Of a stretch of 64,000 nt of DNA, positions 21,430-32,906 are shown one piece after another. How positions within the stretch are numbered: the stretch's first letter is position 1; each line of letters begins with the position of its first letter. Made by a program: the position numbers and the translations under genes. Source of the DNA: Arthonia radiata (taxonomy: Eukaryota > Ascomycota > Arthoniomycetes > Arthoniales > Arthoniaceae). Location of the stretch: the NCBI GenBank assembly GCA_002989075.1, contig PSQN01000006.1:372001-436000 (forward strand), written 5' to 3'. Under the pieces are notes generated by a model. It searched no databases, was not told the origin of the DNA, and worked only from the letters and a program-made list of their open reading frames with translations.

Positions 21430-22088
21430 TGCTCAACACGGACATCGGGTGCCAGACGCAATTATCAGAGGATGACGACAAATAGGTGTATGAGTTCTCG
21501 CAAATTGGCAACTAACACAACTATCGTTCAGCAAACGCGCGTTGGAACATTGAAATCAGTCGCTTCTACGCGCAGGTACATCAGCCCTGTGGGGCAGATG
21601 ACGCAGATTGCGTCAACGCTAAGCGCAGCGGGCCGTTCCATGATCGCATCACTAGCGCCCTTATCTCATCTCGTGATGTTCTAACTCCGAGTCTAAATCC
21701 TGCAACAGAAGCAAAAAACGAGGATGTCCTCAGTGATGCCGATTTCCAATAGCATGAATGATCTTACATACACGTGCCGGCCTGAACGCCGACGCTAATG
21801 CTTTTGTTTCCAAACAATACACAAAAGCATGCACTGATGGCACCGTCTGCGGAAGCTTTCTTCTCCGTGTATAGCTGTGGATGTTGATGTTGATGTTGAT
21901 GTGCACCACCATTCCCACACTTCGAAACCTGTTTGTTCGATATCCGCGTCTGAGCAGTCGCGAGGGATCTCACAAACGATGAGTAGTGTCGAGATCGGAC
22001 GTGTGCGCCGCCACACAACACTTGCAAAGCGCGTGAGAGAATCTTAGGCGAGAAGCTGCAGATAGCAACGGTTTCTGCTCCTTACCGA
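21430..22088. other. Intergenic region with GATGTT microsatellite
   Basis: About 660 bp holding the UPF2 promoter and the 3' end of the FHA gene. A short hexanucleotide tract (GATGTT, 3.7 units) occupies 21880-21903. No gene is seen. Confidence 0.6.
21880..21903. repeat. (GATGTT)n microsatellite
   Basis: Three full GATGTT units and a partial fourth, imperfect only at the end. It is non-coding and downstream of the FHA gene. Confidence 0.8.
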
Positions 22089-23692
22089 CTAGCATCTCGG
22101 TCGCTTCCAGAAGTATTGCTGTGTTTCCTGTCAGCCTGTCCACGTGGTGCATGGGATGAGCATACCTTGTGTTGTCTTCTCACAGCCCGCAAGCCTGGTT
22201 TGCCGACCTCGACTGCTGCACGACGCCCCTCATCGGCGTCCATCTCGGGTACATAGTAGTACTCGTTTTCAAGGGCCTTGCCAGCAGCATCTTTGCCCTC
22301 TCGGGCAATTTCACCAATGCAGGGCGTGTCGTCCAACAGCATATGGAGATCTTCATTAGAAAAGGAGCGTGACGACCCTTCTTTATCCTTTTTTAGCAAC
22401 TCGGGCAAAGCCGACATGATGGTGCCCAGCGTCAACGAGTGGAGTCGCGAAAATGCCAGTTGGTTGACGACATGATTTGTGATAGGTATCATGTCTACAC
22501 TGCGGAACGATCTACGCTGACTCCTGCCTAATGTCTCCGTAGATCCTGAATCGGATACCTTAGGTTGTCGTGGAGATACGGAAGAGTGGAGGGGCTCTCG
22601 CCGTCGTTCTGGCGAGACAGCGCGGAATGAAGCCATGCGAGGTAATAAGTTCTCACCGAAGGGACCAAATGAATGTATGATTGGATCATTCTCCTCATCG
22701 TGGTCTGAGAATTCCTCAGGCGCGGAAAGAGAAGAAGATGCCTGTGACTGTTGCGATGCAGACATCGGCTGCTCGACCACCGGCTCAGGTTCGGCGGCCG
22801 GCGCTGGTTGCTCTGCTGAGTCCTCGTCCTCGTATACTTGCACGGCTGGGGGACTGGAAGGAGGGTTGCTCGGCAGACCAAGGAAGGTACTTGACGCAGT
22901 GAGCTGGGCTCGCCCACGTGGGGATGGCGAAACAGGTGAGCGAAGATGGGTCTGAATAACAGGAGGACTTGACGGCAACGGTGTTGTCGGCGGTGTTGGA
23001 CGGGAGGGTGAGCAATCACGGTCCCAAGTCGCGTCTGTAAGCGCAGAAGTACATCCTTTCCGAACAAGAGCCGGCCAGCGAATCAGTACGCGTGCGTCCT
23101 GGACACCAATCATGATCTCGGCCAATGGCTTTGCGGATGCGAACGTGTCTCCCTTGCCCAGATCGGTGGTAAATCCTTGACAGTGTATCCGCATGCCATT
23201 CCATCCAAGGCATTGGATGACGACGCGACCCTTCTCGTGCTGCGCATCTGGACTCGCGTACCACGCTTTGACATGCACGCGAGAGATCAGACGATTGGCT
23301 GACAGCTGATACTGAGAAGAATTGCTGGACCGGCCGAGCAAAAGAGGTTCACCGTTGAGGTTGAGCTCGAGACCAGGAACATCACCAAGTGGGACACGTT
23401 CGGACACGGTCGACGCGGTGCGCTGGAGCCCTGGACGCGTTGGACGCGGACGATATTGTGGAGGAGAGGATGGGGTAATGCCGGTCGACGATGTCGGCAC
23501 AGGCGTGGGGTAGTGCTTCAGATCTCCCAAAGGGTGCACTAGAGAGCCGTCATGCTTGCGTTTGTTCGAGCGTGGCAGGCGGGGAGACGAGGTGGGTTCG
23601 AAGGCAGGTAGTAGGCCAGATCTGGTACCGGTCTGTGAGTTTAAGTGTTGCGAGTGTGAGGGACTCTCCGACGCGTCATTAGAGAGGGCCAT
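22089..23692 (-). CDS. FHA-domain protein, Tos4/Plm2-like
   Basis: Two exons: 22166-23692 and 22089-22118, joined over a 47-bp intron, giving 518 residues. An FHA domain lies at about 95-205, with the phosphothreonine-binding pattern LLLGRSSNSS...SRVHV. A long Ser/Pro-rich disordered stretch follows, then a conserved block (LHSLTLGTIMSALPEL; EYYYVPEMD) and the short last exon QYFWKRPRC. An FHA domain with this FWKRP-type tail recalls yeast Tos4/Plm2, chromatin-bound G1/S factors that link the cell-cycle and DNA-damage programmes. Orthology is inferred from memory of the family. The upstream region carries two ACGCGT boxes and one CACGAAA box, as expected for an MBF/SBF target. Confidence 0.85.
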
Positions 23693-23801
23693 GTCATAAG
23701 AGACGCATGGAAGGTATGGAGGACGAGCTGTGAGGTGCGTCGAGTCCCAGTCAAGCCTCGGCAGAGCGAGCAGAATTATGTGGTGATGTGTATGTCGACA
23801 A

Positions 23802-23807
23802 CGCGTG
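23802..23807. promoter_or_regulatory. MCB box ACGCGT upstream of FHA gene
   Basis: The exact palindromic MluI cell-cycle box ACGCGT lies 110 bp upstream of the FHA start codon. MBF binds this box in yeasts; use in this fungus is inferred. Confidence 0.5.
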
Positions 23808-24037
23808 AGAAGGGCTGTAGAACAAAGTAACGAATGTACCCGACTGACAAGGACCGCTCAAATGTCAGACCCCAAGACAGCATCGATTGGAAAGGAATGT
23901 GAGTGAAATAGCGGACTGGTGGGTTAGAGACCTGGACGCGCTAGCTATGTGCTTAGGCGCGCCTCACGCGACGTGTATCGGACCGAGATTTCATATGCCC
24001 GCCGAATTTGAACAGCGAAAGTGCTCCATGGGCTTCG

Positions 24038-24057
24038 ACGCGTTGAAAAGCACGAAA
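24038..24057. promoter_or_regulatory. MCB (ACGCGT) next to SCB (CACGAAA)
   Basis: ACGCGT at 24038-24043 is followed by CACGAAA at 24051-24057, the canonical MBF and SBF sites, 346-359 bp upstream of the FHA gene and about 240 bp upstream of the divergent L1-domain gene. Which gene they serve cannot be told from sequence. Confidence 0.5.
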
Positions 24058-24290
24058 AGTAGTATCAGGATGGGAGGGACGCGAATATTATGAGAAGCAG
24101 TCAGTCGAGTCTTAGAGGCATTGAATATCGACGAGAGCGATTGGCCGGACATGAGTCCGGCATTAAGAAACGCGCTATAATGCATATGGCTGGTGGCCGC
24201 CCCGTCGTGAAAAATTGCGGAACACATCTCTCGGGGTCTGATGGTCGAGAAAACCACACACACACTATACGCAATCCATCTTTGCTCGCC

Positions 24291-25616
24291 ATGGCCGAAC
24301 CAACATCAATTCAAGAGCGCACTGCTTCCAGATCGCCTTCAAACACCCCTTATCAACTTGATTTGACTCAGGTGCGCAGACTGCTTATACACATTGGTCT
24401 CGACAAGTAGCTGATAAGCGCCGGTTCAGACGACCAAAGCTTGTAAAGTATTGCAACAGAACATTGCCGATGCGCGCAAAGCACGACAGGCCAAAGCTGG
24501 CAACAAGCGTGATCTTCTGAGTACGGAGGATGGCGTCGAAACAGAGTCAGAGAACAGCAGCGGTCTCAACGATGTCCCGGTGTGGATGATTCTGACCGGC
24601 AAGAAGCACATCGTGGATCGAGCCCGGTTGAAGCCTAATAAGATGCAAGTGCTGCCCTATAGGCGCACAATCCCATCCTCGCTGACGTTGAGCACAGTCA
24701 ATTGCCACATTCCTTGAACACTACTGCCAATACTACGATCTGCCTCATCACCACAGATCCACAACGCCTTTATAAAGATACCATCGCAGACCCATCTTTC
24801 CCGTCAGCTCTTCGCACCCAGATCACTCGTGTTATTGGCATTGAGAAGCTGAGAGCCCGATACAAGTCGTTCGAGGCCAAGAGACAGTTGGCCGCTGAAC
24901 ATGATTTCTTTTTCGCAGACTCTCGCATATGGACCTATCTTCCTAAGATCCTGGGCAAAGTCTTCTTCCAGGGTGGAGCTAAGCGCCCGATTCCTGTTGA
25001 GATTGAAGGACCTCAGGTACACAATACAAAGCCTGGTCAAGTAAGACGCAGCACGAAGGGAACCAATGGCAACGGAGCAGCAAAGCCGGCGGCCATGGTG
25101 AAAGAGCTCGAGAAAGCGTTGCATTCGACCTTGGTCAACCTCTCCCCGAGCAGCACGACAGCCGTCAAGGTTGCGACCGCAGGGATGACTCCAGAACAAA
25201 GCACTGCCAACATTAAAGCGGTGATGGAAGGTGTGACGACCAAGCTATTACCGAAAGGCTGGCGCAATGTGCGGGCCGTACACATCAAAGGCCCCAATAC
25301 ACCTGCACTGCCCATTTGGCTCGCCAGTGAGCTTTGGGAGGCCGACAGAGACGTCCTCGAGGAAAAAGACACATCTGGGCAAAAGAGGAAGAGAAATGAT
25401 GCGATTCCACCCAATCCAGGTCAAGAGAAAAAGCTCAAACAGGCTGAGAAACCGGCCCGAAGCAAGGCTATCCCAAGTGGAGAGCTTATCAGCGACGCAA
25501 AGTCATCCGTTACCAAGCGTACGGCGAGGAAGGTTAGCGATCCAGGCGAAACGGAGCGCAAGCAGAATCTGAAGAAGATGAAGACGGCAGTAGTAACTGC
25601 TGCTAACGCTGCCTGA
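24291..25616 (+). CDS. Ribosomal L1-domain nucleolar protein (Utp30/Cic1/RSL1D1 family)
   Basis: Exons 24291-24371, 24430-24644 and 24698-25616 give 404 residues. An L1-like fold spans about 28-275, with blocks VWMILTGKKHI, KPNKIQLPH, ICLITTDPQ and the terminal LPIWLASELWE. The C-terminus is Lys/Arg-rich with nuclear-localisation character (KRKR, KKLKQ, KKMK). The family works in nucleolar pre-rRNA processing and 60S/90S assembly. Intron 2 (24645-24697) uses a GC donor with the full GCAAGT context. It restores the family motif KI-x-LPH, which the nearby GT at 24649 does not. The gene is divergent from the FHA gene across 598 bp. Confidence 0.9.
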
Positions 25617-26242
25617 GAAGATATGATGGGTTTGTGATCACTGCGGCAGGACTGCGTAGAGGCTATTTACGTCTGACCGAATGGATGCAACAAGCTGATG
25701 CTGCTTATACAATATTCCGTAGGTAACGGGCCAACTTTGATGAGAAAGAGTACACAGCGCGCGGCCTGAGAAAGCGGGAAACATGAAAGTAGATGAGCCT
25801 CAGAATCCAGGCGCGCATCCATTGAATATCGTACGCGGCAGCGAATCAGCGTTGCTGCCAAGCTCATGCCGCTTCACAACCCAACATTCACGGTCCTTTC
25901 CCTCGTCCGCTCCTGGTCGTCTTGTAATCGTTCTGCACTACCGTCCGAGAAAATCCACCAAGATGGCACGCGTCCACCAGTGAGAAAGAAATGCACAGAC
26001 AACTCAATGCCGCCCATTGTGGTCTTCATCCACCATACAGGGGAGCCTCGCTAATTGCACGCAAATGCGCCTCCGTCGACGCGGCGCAGTCATGAGTATC
26101 AAAGTACATAATGTGCGTCTATGCACCACCCGTTTCGAATGGAGAAGCCATTGAGCTTTCTAGCCTTCTGAAGCCACCATTGCATTTCCACTGGTTGTAC
26201 TCTTCTTCAGTTTGAACATTTCATACTAGCGTTACTGTTATA
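25617..26242. other. Intergenic, no gene seen
   Basis: About 630 bp between two co-directional genes. Only short frames without family character are present. Confidence 0.6.
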
Positions 26243-28101
26243 ATGTTGTTTCTTCCCTTTGCAGCCTTTGTGGGCATTGCTTCTGCAGCCTTCACGCCTT
26301 GTCCATTACTAGGGCCTCGCTTTCCGAAGCCCTCGGGCATTGCGGATTCCCCCGTTACCCAAAAGGCACTCAGTCAGCTTCAATCGGTCCTGGACGAAGG
26401 CATTCGCACATCCAATACTTCCAATGGCCCCATCTACCCCAACACGACCTCTTTCAGCATTGTCCTGTTCGACGCGTCTCCTGTTGCTAGTGAAGATGAT
26501 GCCTTCTTCTTTGAGTATCACCACACAGCCTCGGCGCTGCAGGCTGCCTCAAGCGGCGCACGAGACGTCAGCGTTGACAGTGTTTACCGTATTGGTGGGC
26601 TCACCGAGGTCTTCAATGTCTGGACATTCTTAGCGGAAGCGGGTGGAAGCCATTGGGACGAGCCGGTCACGCAATGGATACCGGAGCTTGCAGCAGCAAG
26701 CGCATCGTACGACGCCCTGCAACAATCTGTTGACCATGTGGATTGGAACGACGTGACTCTTGGAGACCTCGCCGCCAATCTAGCCGGGATACAGAGGAGC
26801 TGTACGTATATCTGCGACGAGAGTCATAACTCCCAACCACTGACATAGAGGTCTAGGTCAATCCAGCAGGTCTGTTCATGGACCAGATCTGGGCACCACG
26901 GAAAGCTGCACCTACAGCCGAGATGGTATGCAGCAGACGTTTGAACACGCCAGATGAAAGGCCACTAATCAGGTCTACAGCATTCTTCAACGCAGTCGCA
27001 CAGCAGCCACCTGCTCACCCGGTTGCATCAACGCCTGTCAAATCAGTCGCCGGCTTTCAGATGCTCGCCTATGCGCTTGAATCAACCTGCAACAAGTCGT
27101 TCGAGACGATCCTCACGGACCGCATCTTGCAGCCGCTGAAGTTGTCACAGACAAGTCTCACTGTCCCGCAGGACCTTACCAATGCCGTAATACCTGTCAA
27201 CGACGTCGCCAGTCTCTGGTCATTGGACCTTGGCGACCAGGCATTGTAAGTTCTCCCGTCTTGGCACAAGATAAGCATGCATTAGCATCCACTTACCATC
27301 ATTCACAGTGCTTCGGGGATCTACTCCAGTGCCGCCGACATGGCCAAGGCCGGCAAGGCCATCCTATCATCCTCGGTCATTCCAAGCACTCTCACACGCC
27401 GTTGGCTCAAGCCTGTGGCCCACACATTGAATCTACTCAACACTGTCGGCAGGCCTTGGGAGATCTATGCCAACGCTGGAGAGATCACTGATCCGGTCGT
27501 GGAAGCTTTCACTGGTCGTGGAAATTTTGGGCTTTACAGCTCTTACTTTGGGGTGGTTCCGGACTTCGACATTGGTTTTGCGATCTTGGCTGCAGACACA
27601 AGTGGCAACCCTGACCTCAACGCTTACTCTGATCTTCTCAGCGATGTGGTCCCGGCTTTCGAGCAGCTGGCGCAGCAGCAGGCCAAGAGCAACTTCGCCA
27701 GTGCCTACACACTCGATGCAGGATCTCTACTAAACCTCACCACTGTGGATCCAAGGGAACCCGGTCTAGTAGTGGAGACGCTTCTCAACGGCGGTCAAGA
27801 TGTGAAGGCTCAATATGCAGAGGCTTTAGGTATCAACACAGCCGCACTGGACTTCCGGCTCTACCCTACGCACCTCTCAGCACCTTCAGATGGTGGATCT
27901 CGCATCGCATTTCGAGCTCTCTTCCAAGCAATCGATGCGCCCGAGGACGGAGGTACTCCAACGTGCGAGACTTGGCGCGAGGCTGACCAGCTTTTCATTG
28001 GGCAGGCGGCTGCAGATCTGTTCGTGTTTGAGACGGACGAGTCGGGAAGTGCTATTGCAGTGGAGATTCCAGCGCTGAGTTTAGTACTGCCCAGAGAGTA
28101 G
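26243..28101 (+). CDS. Secreted beta-lactamase-fold (S12-like) protein, catalytic residues lost
   Basis: Exons 26243-26801, 26857-26925, 26981-27245 and 27309-28101 give 561 residues. A signal peptide is clear (MLFLPFAAFVGIASAAFTPC). The body follows fungal serine-hydrolase/beta-lactamase-related proteins: SVYRIG block, WNDVTLGDLAANLAGI, FFNAV, FQMLAYALEST, ASGIYSSAADMAKAGKAIL and a family-specific C-terminal domain. At the SxxK catalytic position the sequence reads GLTE (residues 119-122), and at the YxN position KSV (about 230-232), so Ser, Lys and Tyr are all absent. It is therefore probably not a hydrolase of the S12 type and may bind a ligand or be a diverged pseudoenzyme. The frame and splice sites are intact. 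Confidence 0.85.
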
Positions 28102-28959
28102 CCTGAGATCATGCACTTGGCACTGGAGGTGTGGGTGCTCTGCGGAAGAGGCTGAGGAGGAAGAAAGCTTGGGTGATGTGAGCCGGGAGATCATTCCTGC
28201 GCGGGAGCGCCAGGATGAAAGCAGTAATGATGATAGACAACTAAATTTAATTCCGACGCGTTCCAGCGGTGCAGCCAAGCTTCTCACCAGCTTGTGTGGT
28301 GGTGAGAAGGAAATTTCCTGATTGGGACACCAAAACGTTGAAGGCGCTACCTCGGATCATGCTCCTGTTGTTGACGTACTCTTCTCCCTTCTCTTTTCCT
28401 GCCACGCATACATGTACGCACCATGTCAGCATTACAAACTGGTCCAGGCGTTCTTTTGCATACACCCGTCTGGGCATCGCCAGTACGCTTCCATACAGGC
28501 GAACACGTTGCGCTTGCATCCACCTCCTTACAGCCTCCCTCTTGGCAAGCGTTGCACAAGCTTCAGGGCTCTCCATAGCCACCTTGGCAGCCGGTCGATC
28601 CTACCGGCCTACTGATCTTCAACCTCTCCTTCACCTCTGCTTTGATATCCTTATCAGTACATCGATGATGCGCTCGCTCATTGTCACTCGTTGTCCCCGT
28701 CTTTTGGGTTCTGGGTCGACGCTGCCAAGCGTCTCACGTTCCACGGGTATCAGAAAAGTCTTGGTAGACGTGTGTATCTCCGGACGCTGAGCCATGTGTC
28801 TGCTTGCGGAGGGTATATTTGGTGACGATGACTGTGCTTTTTGACTGGCGTTGTAGGTCCTGCTATCTTCGTAAGTAGGACGCTCTTCATACGCTTGCTA
28901 TCCATACACATTAGCATTCGCTTCTCTCTAAACCATTCATATCCTATTTCTTCTCCATC
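28102..28959. other. Intergenic, no supported gene
   Basis: About 860 bp. A 173-codon plus-strand frame (28269-28790) shows no domain, has irregular composition and was not called. The region should carry the promoter of the following transporter gene. Confidence 0.55.
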
Positions 28960-30793
28960 ATGGCAACTTCCATGGACGAGAGGAAGGACTTGTCCCCGTC
29001 AGACAGCGAACAGAGTTCTGTGACTGGAGATATCGACACGCGTCCGGAGCCAAACTGGCCAAAAGGGTGGCGGCCATGGACGTCGCTTTTCGGATGCTTC
29101 TTACTTATGGTGAGCTCAACACCCTGGACGGCTGTCTCAGTTGATGCTCCGCTCACGGAGACATACACCGTAAAACGCAACCCAAAAAACTATCCGCCAT
29201 GAACTGCTCGCTTGTGCTGGAGCCTATGCTGACGGTACAATCATAGTGGAACAGTTGGGGCATTGTCAACGCCTACGGAACCTTCGCCAGCTATTACAGG
29301 CAGCACCTGCAGCACGAGAAGAGCATCATGCTGTGGAACTTGGTTGGCTCGACACAGTGCTTTGTCGTTTTAATACTGTCTATCGTTGTCGGTCGCATCT
29401 GCGACGCAGGCAACGCGCGAGTGCTCATTGGGGTTGGTGGCGTCATGATCACCGCATCCATGTTCATCTTGTCAACAGTCAATGGTGAAGGTCAGAACGG
29501 CGATGGCAACTATGAAGCGATCTGGGCCGTGCAAGGCGTCATGCAGGGCCTGGGTATGGCATGCTTTTTCGTTACGAGCTCGCAAGGTACGCAGCACAGA
29601 CCCTTGACTCTCGGAAGCCATGGACTGACAGCTGTGTAGTCGCAGCGACATGGTTCACCAAGCGCAAAGCAACAGCCATTGGCATAGTCGCTTCTGGAGC
29701 GAGCATTTGTACGTATTAACATGCACTAGTACATCACTATACGATCACCTATTGACTCTCGCTCAAGCTGGCCTCGTCTACCCCATCGCCACCACCTTCA
29801 CGATCGAGCTCGTCGGCTTCAACAACGCCGTCCGCATCATCGCCGGCATCATCGGCATCACCTGCCTCCTCTCCTTCTTCCTCGCCACCTCAAACCCCGC
29901 CCACACGCACCGCAAGCCCGAAACCTGGCTCGACTCCCGCGTCTTCATTGATAAAAACGCTTTCACCTACCAGCCGTTCTACTGGGCCACGGCGTCTATC
30001 TGCTGCACATTCTTTGGCTTCTACGCTGTGTTCTTCAACCTGGAGGCGTGGGCTGCACACTATGGATTTGGAAGACGCTACAGTCCGCCTGGCCTGGAGG
30101 TTTCCATCCCTGATGAGAAACCGCTCCATGAAACGATTGATACCTTTTGGTTGCTTGCCATCCTCAACGTGTCTAGCACGATCGGCAGACTGAGTGCAGC
30201 ATGGTTGTCCGAGAAGTAAGTTGAGTCACTCACCAGTACATGGCAGTGCATGCAGTGACGTACACTGACGCACGCCTTATAGATTCGGCACCCTCATCGT
30301 CCACTCCACAGCCATGACCGTCGGCTCCCTCCTCGTCCTCGTCCTCTGGACCCAAGCCACCACCCTCGCCCCGGCCCTCGCCTTCATCATCATCTTCGGC
30401 GCCATCTCCGGCGCGATCATCGGCATGCCGCCCGCGTCCATGGCGTGGGTCCTCGAGCAAGGCCGCCCAGAAGACTCCAACCGCCTCGGCCAGTGGGTCG
30501 GCATGATGTACAGCTGCTCCGCGCCCTTCGCTCTGACCGGCCCGGTCATTGCAGGTCATCTCATCCAAAAGTACAAGTACAACTTCCTGACCGTGCAGTT
30601 GTGGAGCGGGTTCAGCTTGTTGCTGGCGGGCGTGTGCATGGCTATGGCGTTCTTCACGACGGATGCAGGGAGAACGCGCGTGAATAGGTGGAAAGGCTCG
30701 ATGAGTCTGTCGAGAGCGACGACGGTGGAGAGGGGTCGGTCGGATGCTGTGGCGCGGGATTTGGCGAGGAAGAGGGCGGAAGGCGGGTGCTGA
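28960..30793 (+). CDS. MFS transporter, monocarboxylate-permease (MCT) type
   Basis: Exons 28960-29109, 29247-29586, 29640-29708, 29768-30215 and 30283-30793 give 505 residues. A hydrophilic acidic N-terminus leads into PNWPKGWRPWTSLFGCFLLM, followed by WGIVNAYGTFASYYR in the first loop, a pattern typical of fungal MCT-like carriers. About 12 hydrophobic segments are visible in two groups, with the conserved ATWFTKRKATAIGI after helix 4 and SEKFGTLIV between the halves. It should move a small carboxylate or related solute across the plasma membrane by proton coupling; the substrate cannot be read. It lies 388 bp upstream of the Gfo/Idh/MocA gene on the same strand. Confidence 0.9.
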
Positions 30794-30865
30794 TGTGGTA
30801 TGAATTATGATTTTATGACTGTAGATGTTTTATGAAATAGAGCGGCGGTGTTTGCGCCATTGCAT

Positions 30866-30885
30866 TACCTACCTACCTACCTACC
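30866..30885. repeat. (TACC)5 microsatellite
   Basis: Five perfect TACC units just downstream of the MFS stop codon, in the short intergenic stretch 30794-31180, which otherwise shows no gene. Confidence 0.85.
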
Positions 30886-31180
30886 TGTTGGCCACGAACT
30901 GCGTCTATTTCCGAGCGTCCTGCTTCTGCTTGCTAGTGCTTGTGAGTAGTAAGACATGAACTACACACTAGACGCGAACGAGAGGAGTTGATGAGGCTCA
31001 TATAGGCAGGTGGTCACACTTCGGCCCATCATGTCAACGAATAGCGAGGTGTGGGATGGCGCGACTGCATCTGCAAAACATGCATACACCTCCTATAAAC
31101 TTTGAACAATGATATCCTTGTAATTAAAAGGCTCAGAGCAACACAAGCACGCAGAAACAACACGAGCCCAAGTCGCAAAT

Positions 31181-32877
31181 ATGGCGCCTGTCAACGTGTG
31201 CATGGTGCGTCCCCATCTCTGCACTCCAACTCCCCACGCAGCATCGCCCAGTCGTGCTGAAGTAAACAGATCGGCACCGGCGAATACACGACCGGCTTCG
31301 TCGGCGGCGGGCAGTCTGGCTCAGATAAAAAGGTCGGCGTCGTGGGGTTGACGCTGTTTGATCTGAGAAGGAGAGGCAAGGTCGGTGGGTTGAGCATGTA
31401 CGCTTTCTCTGTTCCCATCTCCAACACCGAAACTCATATCATCACTTGCAACACCTTCTGACTTGTCCGCCCGTCCCCCACTCTCCACCGACCTCGCCCT
31501 TACCACCACTCTGCACCACTCAGCCCACACCACCACCCAAGCCACCCACACCACCACATCTAACAACCCCAGGGCCGGCACAACCGGCACGAAATTCCCC
31601 GCCATCCGCACGCACCTCCAAAAAAACATCAGCGACGTCTACAACAACCTCGACACCACCTTCATCTCCTACCCCTCCGACAGCACATCCCGCGACCCCG
31701 ACGCGTACAAAACCGCCATCGACGCGCTCAGCCCGGGCGATGCGATCACGATCTTCACGCCGGACTCGACGCACTACCCTATTGCGCTGTATGCGATCGA
31801 GAGGGGCGTGCATGTGCTGATTACCAAGCCGGCGGTGAAGCTGCTGAGTGAGCATGTGAGTTTGATGGAGAGGGCAAGGGAGAGGGGGGTGTTGGTGTTT
31901 GTGGAGCATCATAAGCGGTTTGATCCGGGTACGTTTTGGCTGTCTTTGCTCGCGTTGGTGCTTGTGCTGCGGTCTCTTCAAATTAAAGTGTCGCCGGGGT
32001 GTCGACCTTGTGAAGGAGCCCCATGTGCTGTCGCTGTTGGAAACAGGAGGTTGCTGACAAAGGACCGGCAGCCTACGCCGACGCACGGCATCGCGCACTC
32101 CAAACATCGACCCTCGGTGACTTCTCCTACTTCTACAGTTACATGTCGCAGCCGAAATCGCAGCTCGAGACCTTCAAAGCCTGGGCGGGCCGCGACTCAG
32201 ACATCAGCTACTATCTCAACAGCCACCACGTAGACGTCCACGCCTCCATGGTCGAGCGCGACTGGAACCCCGTGCAAGTGACGGCGAACGGCAGTGTGGG
32301 TATCGCGCAAAGCCTGGGGTGCGTGGAGGGTACTGAGGACACCATCACACTGCTCGTGGACTGGGTGCGGAAGCCACGGGTAGGTGAGGAAGGGGCGGCA
32401 GGTGCTGTGGGACAGAGAGGGACGGCCGTGTACACCGCGAGCTGGACGGCGCCGCAACGGGCGGGCGTGCATAGTAGTCAGAACTTCCATTATGTCGCTT
32501 CGAAAGGTGAAATTCGGGTGGACCAGGCGAAGCGCGGATATGAGGTGACGGGTGACGAGAGCGGTATTGGCTGGCTGAACCCGTTCTATATGCGGTATGC
32601 ACCGGATGAGAAGGGCGACTTTGCGGGACAGGGCGGGTATGGCTATGTGAGTTTTGAGAAGTTTGTTGATGCTGTCCAGGAGGTGAACGATGTGTCTAGT
32701 GAGGAAGAGAAGCGGAAGAAGCTGGAGGAGCTGGATCGAAGAGGCTTGCCGACATTAGCTACTACGCTGCATACTGCGGCTATCCTGGAGGCTGGATGGA
32801 GGAGTCTGGACGAGAAGCGCCCGATTAAGATCGTGCGCGATGCGAGCCGAGGTGTGCTAGGTTGGTCGTTGCAGTAG
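31181..32877 (+). CDS. Gfo/Idh/MocA oxidoreductase, D-galacturonate-reductase-like
   Basis: Exons 31181-31204, 31270-31397, 31573-31928 and 32072-32877 give 437 residues. The first exon encodes only MAPVNVCM, joining [14 protein letters not shown], the Rossmann glycine loop. Further family marks are [11 protein letters not shown], the ITKPAVK block (equivalent to EKP, with the catalytic-site Lys), HHKRFDP and the C-terminal sheet domain from about 180 on ([26 protein letters not shown]). Closely similar fungal proteins are, as I recall, commonly labelled D-galacturonate reductases, which make L-galactonate; that substrate is not proven here. The MFS gene upstream and the GH35 gene nearby would fit plant-wall sugar use. 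Confidence 0.87.
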
Positions 32878-32906
32878 CTCACCAGCAACCCAACAAATGC
32901 TGTTGA

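Noticed and set aside
28269-28790. 173-codon plus-strand frame
   Set aside because: Irregular composition, no motif, no splice logic, and it fills an ordinary intergenic space.
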